This document shows positions 52,701-60,100 of a DNA stretch of 64,000 nt, one piece after another (position 1 is the stretch's first letter; each line of letters begins with the position of its first letter). Source of the stretch: Gammaproteobacteria bacterium 45_16_T64 (GTDB lineage Bacteria > Pseudomonadota > Gammaproteobacteria > Pseudomonadales > Ketobacteraceae); assembly GCA_002162955.1 (NCBI GenBank), contig MABD01000046.1:1-64000 (forward strand), read 5' to 3'. The position numbers and the translations under genes are program-made. Below the pieces are notes generated by a model that did not search any database, was not told the origin of the DNA, and was given only the letters and a program-made list of their open reading frames with translations.

Positions 52701-54857
52701 ATTATCGTCCGACGTTATTTCAACATAATTCGTATTCTTGCAAAGGCGAGACACACCCTTGTGGTACACGCACACGCCCTTAGGCTGTCCGGTCGATCCC
52801 GATGTATAGATAACGTATGCTAAAGACTCACCACCTAAGTCCCCTGCTCCTAAGGTGTCAATTGACACGTTATTTACTGGAAGCGTTTCCACAACGGCAA
52901 CAATGCTTTCATCATCCAAACACACACTACACCAAGCACGATCATCATGTGAACCGGACGGCAGGTTCTCTTTAAGTGCATCCAGAGTTAATACTAACGT
53001 TACGCTACAATCCTCTAGCATATAGGCCAAACGATCCGACGGATAACCAGGGTCAAGGGGAACATAAGCTGCCCCGGTCTTTAGAATCGCCAAAGCACCT
53101 ACCATCATATCAAAAGATCTATCTAGGCAAAGACCCACAACATCACCAGCACAAACGCCTTTTGTCAGCAAATAATGTGCTAACCTATTCGATGCCTGAT
53201 TGAGTGCCTGATAAGACAGAGTATGGTCGCCATGAACTAATGCAGTTTTATCTGGCGCTAGTAGTACTTGCTGCTGAAATTGTTCATGGATACTGATGTT
53301 CTGTGGATACGTTGTCGACGTATCGTTCCATTGCTTTAGCGTCGACTCCTCATCTGGTAGCACAAAGCGTAATGTTCGTAGATCCTTTTCGCCTGCGATC
53401 AGCTGCTCAACAAGTGACGTCATCCGTTCCAAAAAACGACAAGAATCGAAATCATCTGCGTAATGACAAAGGTTCAGAGAAAGTCCGCTATTTTCAATTT
53501 GTACAACCAATTGAACTTGCTTACGAGGCTGATTCGTATGGCGAGAAACCTCAACCAATGAATCCTGTAATGATATTTCAGGGACAAAATCGATAAAATT
53601 GTAGATAAACCCCACATTTTCCGAAGATGCTAGATTTTTGGTTTCCCCGACAGAAAGTTGCTCATAACCCCGTATCGATTTTTGAAACCGTCGAGATTCC
53701 GAAAACAGATCCGCCACCGCTCCATTTAAGAAATCTGGATTAAAGACGAATGGGATTTGATTAACGTATAATCCCAAGCTGTACTCATGACCTTTCGGAC
53801 GAAAGCTATGTGCATTATGTATGAGAAAAGATTGCGCTGGCTGTCCGTAGTTGTTCAACAGTAACGCATAAACACTCCTAAAAAATATCGCGGGTGTAAT
53901 CACATGCTGACGACAATATTTTTTTATCCGATTAACCTGTATTGCGTCAAGGAATTGCGTTTCTTTAATCGCACGAGTCTTGTCAGCTCCGCCCTTAAGC
54001 GCGCTCGCAACCTCATTTTTACCCCCTCGATTCAAGGAAAGCGGTTCGATATTACACAGATTTTCGCTCCAAAAATGATGAATATCTTGTGTATCAAATT
54101 CCTCGCAATATTGCTCGGCAAGTTCTAGGTAGTGAGGGGAAGCGGTAGTAGATCCACTGTAACTTTTAAGCCGACCATCAACATTGCCTCCCTCTTTATC
54201 CAACATAACGCGATTGTATTGGGTGGAAACCTGATTCAAATGCGATGCCAGGCTTACGCCATCCATTAAAATATGGTGACAACCCATCGCAAAAACAGTT
54301 CTACCGTCATTGAAGCGCCAAATACAGTAACGTACTAATTCACCGCTATGAATATCATAAGGAGCATAGATAAAATCTCGAACCAGTGAGTCCACCTCAT
54401 CATCAGAACACGTAATATTCCCTAAGTCATGAAACGCTACGTTAAGACTTGTTTGTGCTGATACACACTGACAAGCAACATCATCACCATAACCGTCGTA
54501 CCCACTCCCATTGCGTACAGAAGGTTGACTAGAATGCTGTTCTGAACCTTCGTATATACGAGTCCTCAGCATTGGCTGTTGCTCTTGCATTGCTAACAGC
54601 ACTGTATTCCACACGTCAATATTGAACGGATTACTCGTCGATATTGCGTAACCAATGCAAACATCTAACGTTTCTGGATTAAGAACGCTGGTAAGGTATA
54701 AATCTCTCTGCATGGGAGTCAATGGATAAACAGCCTCAACACCGAGGTGCCCTAGCTTCAATGACGCCTTCTCTGTCATCGCATGTTGCGTTGAAGATTT
54801 GGTAGTTAGCATCGTATCTTTCACTTTATCAGGTAGTAGTCCATTATCACGCTTCAT
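46650..54857 (-). CDS. NRPS-B: two-module nonribosomal peptide synthetase, C*-A-T-E-C-A-T
   Basis: About 2735 residues (numbering here from 54881). C* (48-520, HHILMDG 202-208), A1 (520-1040), T1 with GGDSI (Ser1087) as usual before an epimerase, E domain (1140-1620; HHLLIDVVSW 1283-1292), DCL-type condensation (1655-2095; QHILLDG 1788-1794), A2 (2110-2625), T2 (Ser2671) and an acidic tail DDDEFEEFTL. Specificity residues: A1 D-A-F-F-L-G-I-V-F and A2 D-A-F-F-L-G-V-T-F, both in the Ile/Val range. Residue 1 should be released as D. The frame is open to 54881, but the ATG at 54857 overlaps the MFS stop as ATGA and is preferred. With no N-terminal docking domain, NRPS-B is the natural first enzyme; its C* may then act as a starter (acylating) domain. 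Confidence 0.95.
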   Translation of the reverse strand: MKRDNGLLPDKVKDTMLTTKSSTQHAMTEKASLKLGHLGVEAVYPLTPMQRDLYLTSVLNPETLDVCIGYAISTSNPFNIDVWNTVLLAMQEQQPMLRTRIYEGSEQHSSQPSVRNGSGYDGYGDDVACQCVSAQTSLNVAFHDLGNITCSDDEVDSLVRDFIYAPYDIHSGELVRYCIWRFNDGRTVFAMGCHHILMDGVSLASHLNQVSTQYNRVMLDKEGGNVDGRLKSYSGSTTASPHYLELAEQYCEEFDTQDIHHFWSENLCNIEPLSLNRGGKNEVASALKGGADKTRAIKETQFLDAIQVNRIKKYCRQHVITPAIFFRSVYALLLNNYGQPAQSFLIHNAHSFRPKGHEYSLGLYVNQIPFVFNPDFLNGAVADLFSESRRFQKSIRGYEQLSVGETKNLASSENVGFIYNFIDFVPEISLQDSLVEVSRHTNQPRKQVQLVVQIENSGLSLNLCHYADDFDSCRFLERMTSLVEQLIAGEKDLRTLRFVLPDEESTLKQWNDTSTTYPQNISIHEQFQQQVLLAPDKTALVHGDHTLSYQALNQASNRLAHYLLTKGVCAGDVVGLCLDRSFDMMVGALAILKTGAAYVPLDPGYPSDRLAYMLEDCSVTLVLTLDALKENLPSGSHDDRAWCSVCLDDESIVAVVETLPVNNVSIDTLGAGDLGGESLAYVIYTSGSTGQPKGVCVYHKGVSRLCKNTNYVEITSDDNVTHLSNVSFDAATFELWGALLNGAAAIIVDRDVLLSDDALAKYFSDNNVSVMFITTALFHYYAIHRVEIFEQFRVVLFGGEACDPKLVAKVYDDAKPNHLINIYGPTENTVFSLWYELTGCEQERFTIPIGRPISNTTLYVLDKHMGTVPMGVPGELYLGGDGVAQGYLNRVELTDAAFFECPDFGRLYRTGDWVRLNNDGNVEYLGRIDDQVKIRGFRIEIGEIEKNLLMHHGVEEAVVVAREDQPGHKVLVAYCVSVEPVESSERDQEIRQDIRQFMKLLLPDYMVPSAFVILDKMPLTANGKINKKSLPKPQDVTSDAGYIEPATYQEKILALIWSEVLGGQKVGVNDNFFELGGDSIISIQIVSRAKRVGLHLQPQHLFEHPTIAELASIASSGRTNIIAEQGAIEGEVTMLPIQQWFMEEHDDDREHFNHGLMLAIEESFSKHDVEHVVAALIAKHDGLRSQFFNHHPKKRDEDWVQRILAVDDVEFDLKCLNVSAESAESDESGENRNAMLSTFANGLQESFQFDKGSLFSVGFIETPKGEDNRLLLVIHHLLIDVVSWRILMDDINVGLANIANGKAIDLGIKTTSVQQWGDALVAFAKTDSVLEKAAYWRSFNDVQFAAIPTDNHCLDNTYGQLKETVVTLDTDQTQRLLSQVNGAYRTDIEDILLSALAMTVSHWAEKEDAREAHEVASDNASTSPGNRVYLQLESHGRENIATSVDVTSTLGWFTSVFPVLLDIDGVDIANPKDYGALIQSVKEQLRQVGAGDGGFSFGLLRYLSCDDVREQLANVPTPQIVFNYLGQLDNAVSQGHASYPTNDPVGTMCGPNLKRQHLLDINCRIEDGKFKACWSYNSDRHGESTVSTVAAQYIDFLSALTDFCLGEQNNGMTPSDVPLIEVDQAGLDHIVDTILQQSDRFSVGNIQSIYPLSPMQEGMLFHSVYQPESAFYIDQMELKVEGGIDIDILTQAWQRVVARHDILRTAFVYNGIQKPIQVVFDNIDVSIDTYDWSQSNRDCTFEEWLVADKAKGFVFSDPGLFRFSWFMLPNQEQRLVWTFQHILLDGWSLPLVLSEVMQTYSDLLNGNPLPSGVVPQYQNFIRWLSVQPKAEAENYWREYLTGFSAPNVFPQMKTVSLEESTHAEWKESVIELDEDTLHTLNGIAHDQHLTLNTIVQGVWAVLLSRYSRESDVVFGTTVSGRPAELRDVEQTVGIFINTLPLRTKIDGDAPFSGWLKDLQQQQVEMRRYEHVPLVDVQSVSEVSSKQPLFDSIVVFENYPMEQGFFDYLPIKLTEVTLVEHANYPLTLIVIPGEKLTFKISYNDSLFDEVDVERILGHLVVMLEGVSNQPEMRLNDLPWLTPREISQVTVEWNRTEAEYPSDCSLVDLFEKKSERYPDHRAVSFGDETLTYIQLNRLSNQVAHALIASGVNPGDNVAIVMGRSISMIVTTLAVLKAGGVYVPVDPSYPEDRITYMLSDTNARVLITCNQDEPKISTIESDCLPSIIVWESLLNTMLETSQTKYTNNLKIPSNSSMLAYIIYTSGSTGTPKGVRVSQKAVSRLVINTNFVEIRPGDAVAHLSNVSFDAATFDIWGALLNGGEVVGFHNDTLLDAEKFASVLETTKIKAMFLTVALFNLLTKQKVDIFSNVDTLLFGGETADPEQVRCVLHGKDGREAPKQLINVYGPTENTTFSTFYPLIDLDETVLNVPIGTPIANSTTYILDEMKRPVPIGIPGELYVGGLGVADGYLNQDVLTASFFTSNPYAVDSHDAEGEPKLYRTGDVCRFLNDGNIEILGRIDDQVKIRGFRIELGEVENHLNVIPGVSTACVLVKQSEQGDKHMVAYVLLDADVVHTVRSLKDEMKKRAPDYLVPAAFVFIDDLPLNSNGKVDKKRLPEPNEFCYDSNEYVMPKNAIEQKLADIWQEVLGLNRVSVNDDFFDLGGHSLLVTQVVARIREEMDIEISLRTLFQATTIATVAEIITVVMPPPSTHIDNGASAIYTAEEDGCDDDEFEEFTL
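50022..51464 (-). other. epimerization domain of NRPS-B
   Basis: Starts LPIQQWFMEEHD, then HFNHGLML, with the active-site HHLLIDVVSW, later LESHGREN and FNYLGQLD, the standard E-domain series. It converts the first residue to D before the DCL condensation domain that follows. Confidence 0.9.
51182..51199. repeat. 9-bp tandem duplication in the epimerization domain
   Basis: CACTTTCAG occurs twice in a row, encoding SAESAESDES in a surface loop of the E domain. Same type of slippage as at 44261 and 42857. Confidence 0.7.
53322..54740 (-). other. C* divergent condensation domain at the N-terminus of NRPS-B
   Basis: Starts YPLTPMQRDLYLTSVLNPE, active site CHHILMDG, later FFRSVYALLLNNYG and VGFIYNFIDF, and closes FLERMTSLVEQLIAG, all shared with the C* copies in NRPS-A and NRPS-C. 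Here it is not preceded by another condensation domain. Confidence 0.75.
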
Positions 54858-56221
54858 ACTGCTGCTCCATTGCCGACACACTCCTGCTTATCGTTCAACT
54901 CTTCATTACCTTGTAATTTATCGCTATCTTCCGCGTCGGGGAGATCAGTATCTATATTTCTAATGCCGTTATTCATACAACCTAATAGCAAACAAACGAA
55001 ACAGACGACACCATACACACTAACCATGGCCGCAACTCCACGACCAGGTCCATAGCCGTATAAGTCGCCTAGCCATAGAAAACCTCCCGACATCATCTCT
55101 GAGAGTTTTTTCGAATCCATCAAAAGCGGTTCGAATACATAATCCGCAAGAAATCCAGAGGAGACGTACGCAAGCGGTGCAACAACGCCTATCACCATAT
55201 TCCTAAAGCTAAATAACCGCCCCTGCATAGTAATATCAACTTTTCGCTGCCAAATAGACTGGCTACACGCCATAAATACCGGGTATGCCGCCATCGCTAA
55301 AAATACGCCCGCAGCAAACACATACGTCGAGGGTACAATTGGGAACAAAATAATGAGTAATGCGATAATCAAACCCGAGGATAAAACACCGTGAATATTT
55401 TGTTTTGGACCACGCCATGACATCATAAATATCCCACCAAACAACATGCCCGCCCCCCCTACCGACATGACAACACCCAGCTCTGCTTTGTTAGCAAACC
55501 CCAACACTACCGGTATCACCAAGACCTGAATCGCCGCCAAATTAAAATTCACGGCAGCGGTGAGGGCCAACAGCATCAATAATCCAGGTTTATTTCGTAA
55601 ATAGAGCCATGCCTCTTTTATTTCGCTGGCAATGCTTGAGTTGGGTATATCGTCATTTTTGTGTATCAGCGGAATCGCAGCGGCCAAAAGTACTGCTATT
55701 CCAATAACAAACGTCAATAGATTTATTGCAAAAACCCACTGCAAGCCAACCCAATGAATAAGTGCTCCCGCAAGCGCAGGAGCAATCAATTGCACAAGGC
55801 CAAAGGTTGTGGCTAACGCTCCATTTGCTTTACCTAAGTCATCCTTCCCAACCAATAACGTGATTGTCGCCGTAAACCCTGGGCGTAAGAACGCCATAAA
55901 TACCGCGCTGCACGTGACCAGCATGATAATGTGCCAGACCATCAGCATATTGGCCCAATACAAACAAGCACCTACCAGGGTGCAAAGTGCTGAACCCAAC
56001 TGCCCTATTACAAGCGTTTTTTTACGAGGCCATCGATCAACAAGAGCACCAGCTACAGGTGAGAAAAGCAATGTAGGCAACGCACCGGCCACAGCAACCA
56101 GCGTAAAATCCATAACCGAGCCGGCCTGCTCATAAACCCATACGCTTAAACCAAAATTGGTCAACGATGTACCGAGAAGCGACATGGCTTGCCCGGCTAA
56201 GATGAAATAGAATATCTTCAC
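54854..56221 (-). CDS. MFS exporter of the NRPS locus
   Basis: 455 residues, about 12 membrane helices, GTG start. Motif A is GALVDRWPRKKT between helices 2 and 3; PALAGALIHWVG marks the antiporter-type helix 5. The closest type by eye is the EntS/macrolide-efflux group of drug-proton antiporters. The C-terminal tail is long, hydrophilic and acidic. Its stop overlaps the NRPS-B start as ATGA, and it lies between NRPS-A and NRPS-B, so it is almost certainly the exporter of the peptide product or the producer's resistance pump. Confidence 0.88.
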   Translation of the reverse strand: MKIFYFILAGQAMSLLGTSLTNFGLSVWVYEQAGSVMDFTLVAVAGALPTLLFSPVAGALVDRWPRKKTLVIGQLGSALCTLVGACLYWANMLMVWHIIMLVTCSAVFMAFLRPGFTATITLLVGKDDLGKANGALATTFGLVQLIAPALAGALIHWVGLQWVFAINLLTFVIGIAVLLAAAIPLIHKNDDIPNSSIASEIKEAWLYLRNKPGLLMLLALTAAVNFNLAAIQVLVIPVVLGFANKAELGVVMSVGGAGMLFGGIFMMSWRGPKQNIHGVLSSGLIIALLIILFPIVPSTYVFAAGVFLAMAAYPVFMACSQSIWQRKVDITMQGRLFSFRNMVIGVVAPLAYVSSGFLADYVFEPLLMDSKKLSEMMSGGFLWLGDLYGYGPGRGVAAMVSVYGVVCFVCLLLGCMNNGIRNIDTDLPDAEDSDKLQGNEELNDKQECVGNGAAV

Positions 56222-56275
56222 TGTTACTGCTTTATCCTATATTCAGGCTAATTATTATTATCTCGTCACTCTAAT

Positions 56276-56329
56276 GCTATACAGGTGCTATGCAGGTGCC
56301 AGCGATGCTCATTAGAATAGGGTATTCTA
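56276..56329. promoter_or_regulatory. tandem 11-bp direct repeat plus inverted repeat before the MFS-NRPS-B-NRPS-C operon
   Basis: GCTATACAGGT (56276-56286) and GCTATGCAGGT (56287-56297) adjoin, one mismatch in 11. Fifteen bases on, TAGAATA-GGG-TATTCTA (56313-56329) is a perfect 7-bp dyad. Both lie in the only gap of the NRPS gene series (161 bases), upstream of the MFS start at 56221. They suggest a separate, regulated promoter; the regulator is not in the window. Confidence 0.55.
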
Positions 56330-56382
56330 TTTTATGCCTCACTAGAAATACACCGCGATATCCCTAACTTGGGAGCCAGCAC

Positions 56383-57180
56383 TTAACCTTTTATTGTCTT
56401 ATCAATAACTAACGCTATTTCTGCGATATGAGGCTCTTTCAACACACCTTCATGATCGGTGTCAACATAATACTGGTCAAATGTCGTGCAAAATTCTGGC
56501 CATAGTGTATCTGAATTTACCGTGGCGTTCGTACTTTGTTGAGTGTCCTTATTTGTATCATTTTGTTTAGCCAACGTGACGTTTGATGTTGCGCACCAGT
56601 GAACTAACTGTCCGTCATATGCTTGCATTTGGTACTGTTCAAACGCCTGCTGATGGGCGAGAAATACCGAAGCACGTAGCACTAACTCCTTCTTACTCAC
56701 TTCGGTTGGCAGCATTCCTGACTTTATAAGGCTATCAGCAACGAACCCAATTCGTTCATCAGCGGAGAGCTGATTTATCATCCCACGATCAACATCAATA
56801 ACAGCCCCTAATTTTTCTACGATAAAATCGATCTCATTCACCTTATTCGCATCGGAAGGGATAAATGTATCCAATAAAAAGACAGCGTCAACACGACTAC
56901 CAGCACTCCGTAAGCGGCGTGCAATTTCAATCGCGATAAGCCCCCCCATGGACTGGCCACATAGGTAATACGGCCCTGAAGGCGATACTTCCCTGATAAG
57001 ATCAACATAAATATCTGCCATTTCACCTATATTTGTTAACGCTGACTGAGAGCCAATAAAACCACGCGCCTGGAGGCCAAAGACAGAAATATTCGACGAG
57101 AGTCGCCGTGCCAATGCTGAGTATGCCAACACCTCCCCACCAACAGCATGAATACAAAAGAGTGTTTTTTCATTCACCTT
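56383..57180 (-). other. terminal thioesterase domain of NRPS-A
   Basis: LFCIHAVGGEVLAYSALARR opens the alpha/beta-hydrolase fold; GQSMGGLIAIEIAR holds the nucleophile Ser, FLLDTF the Asp and DTDHEGV the His. Hydrolysis or cyclisation cannot be told apart by eye. A low-complexity Asn/Thr stretch (2470-2487) interrupts the C-terminal part. Confidence 0.9.
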
Positions 57181-60100
57181 ATCAGTAGAACGTAATCTGA
57201 CGAGATGAGACCAATGATCTTCCGATGAATCACTGAGATTAGATTGCTTTTCAATTAGCGCAGCTAAAGGAGCAATGGTTTGCATTTGAAAGAGAGACGC
57301 TAAGGGAATTTTTACGTCGAATTCCCTCTCTATCGTCGACATAAGGCGTACTGCCAATATAGAGTGTCCCCCCAGGGAGAAGAAGTCGTCAGTGACCCCT
57401 ACTCTTTCGACACCAAGAAGTCTCTGCCAGATATCAACTAACGTTTTTTCTACCTGTGTTTCTGGTGCAACGTACACAACCTGTTCCGACATATCGCTTG
57501 GCAATGCGTGTCGATCAATTTTTCCGTTTGCATTTAACGGCCATTGGGACAACACAATCAATCGACTCGGTATCATATAATCAGGCAGGTAATGACGTAA
57601 TTCTACACGCCAATCGGACTGCACTGACATATGAGACGTATCTTCACTTAACACATAGGCAAGTAGAACCTCGTCTTGCATTAGTACTAGGCTATCTCTA
57701 ACGTTCGCTAGTTGGCATAAAGCATATTCAACTTCTCCCAGCTCGATGCGTAAACCTCGAATCTTAACCTGAAAATCCTTTCTGCCAACGTAATGCAATA
57801 ACCCAGCTCTGTCCTGGTTCACTAAGTCTCCAGTTAAATACATAACCTCATTTGTATCCGCGAATACACTCGATACAAAAGCAGCTTCGGTCAGCTCAGG
57901 CTGATGCAAGTACCCCCTACCCACACCTTGCCCACCAATTGCCAATTCCCCCGTCAACCCTTGGGGCAATAGCTGGCGATGATTATTAACAATCCATAGT
58001 TGAACATTGTCATTGGCACAGCCCAATGGAACAGGACTGCTATAAAATCGATTGGGGTCTGTAATCGGATAGAAAGCCGCTATGTCCGTACACTCTGTTG
58101 GACCATAACTATTTACCACTTCGCAATCACAACGGGAATTTTCCAGCCAAGGTTGTAATGCTTGCATTCTTATCGGTTCTCCGCCGAGGATTACCGTCTT
58201 CAATGTAGCCAATGCCTGGAAAGAGCCATTATCTATGCAATTTTCAACCAACGGATATAACGCGCTAGGGGCACAGTTTACTCGGGTAATAGCGCAAGAA
58301 TTTATTGTATCGACGATAGTTGAGGGGTCATAGCTCTCGATAAGATGAAGCGTGCCTCCTGTCAATAAGGGCGCCCATAAGTTCTTTTGCGTTAAATCAA
58401 ACCCAATCGCGCTGAACGTCAAATGCTGATCACCTGCGTCAAACGAAAAATGCTGGCAATACCACTGCTGAAGATTACTTACATTGCGCTGATCTACCAA
58501 TGCACCTTTCGGCATTCCTGTAGACCCTGAGGTATATATCACATAGAACAAGGCATCAGCAGCAATGGCGACATCTTCAAATATTATCTTATCCGCCGTT
58601 TCCACTGCGACTGAATCATGTTCCAGTAACAGCAGTGCATTCGTAAATGAAACACCTTCCTGAATCGTTCTATCCGTCAGTACCTTTTTTGTAGCAGAAT
58701 CACGTGCCATAAATAAAAGGCGTTCTTTCGGTTGTGTCGGATCCATCGGCAAATAGGCTGCTCCCGTTTTCAATACGGCATAGAGCATCACCATCAACTC
58801 GCAACTGTACTCCAAGCAAACACCAATGATATCGCCAACACCAACACCGTGGGACTGAAGGATCACCGCCATTCCAATGGCTTTACGATCAAGCTCAGCA
58901 TAGGTCAGCACGTCATTACCACAAGAAATCGCAATGGATTCTGAATAATTGACAACGTTATGCTCTATCTTTCTAACCAGAGGTTCATAGTGTTTATCAT
59001 GACCAGCGTCTTTTTGCGCCATTGAAGACATGGCACTCTTGGTCAGCTGCTGCTCCTCTTCCGGCAACACTAACTTCAAATCGCTTAACAATTGCTTACC
59101 ATCCAATAACTGCTGCGACACCCAAGCTATACGTTCGAGAAAATCAAGATCTTCAAACAAATGATCATAATAATGCAGTGTGAGACTAAGCTGATCATCT
59201 GTCATTTTGGCAGCCATTAGCACATGGCTCTCTACATCAGGCGGCAATCCAACATTATAAATTTTTTGCCCATTAAATATTACTTCCTCATAGTAGGCTT
59301 CATAATTATAAACAAATGTCACTGGTCCTGGAGGTAAAATTGTAGCCTGAGCAAACGCTGAAATATTTCTATACTGTTTAATTTCCTTTTGAAAGCGCCT
59401 GGCATCTGCAAACACATCCTGCATTGTCATGTCTCGCCCAAGCACTTTCTGACGCATTACGTAAGGGATTTGTTGATAGAAGCAGCCTAATGTATCTGCA
59501 CTACTTTTCGTTCGACCCAGCGCCAACTCCATCACCTGAAAATCTTGTGTGGCACCGCAATAGCTATTGAGTAAGTAGCCATAGATACATTTGAAATAGT
59601 GTGCTGGAGTAATTTTATTCTTTCGACAGTACTTCTTAATACTCTGCCAAAGGTCATCGTCTAGCAGCAATTTTTTAGATACTTTTTTACCAATTTTCGC
59701 AGAGGCATTGTTATCATCAGCCCCTTGGCTATCGGCATTTTTCTTGACATGAAACACCAAGGATTCAGCACTACTCAGTGTTTTACGCCAAAACCCCAGT
59801 GTAGCTTCCTGATCCATATTTTCACGATCAAGTGCTATATGGTCGCGAAAAAGATCCTTGGGTAACTGTGATACGACGTCCGCCACACATAAAGCGCTAT
59901 CTCTCTGTAGTGATTCGTATACCGAAACAATAGTTTTCACAAACTGGGTCATGGCCACACCATCGGTGATTGCGTGATGACCCACCATAAAAAACAAAAA
60001 CCGTTCATCACCAAGATTGACCAAACGATAACGGTTTAAGTGCCTACTGCATTTCACATCAAACGGACGGTATATAAACTGTTCCCCGAGTTGCTGAGTG

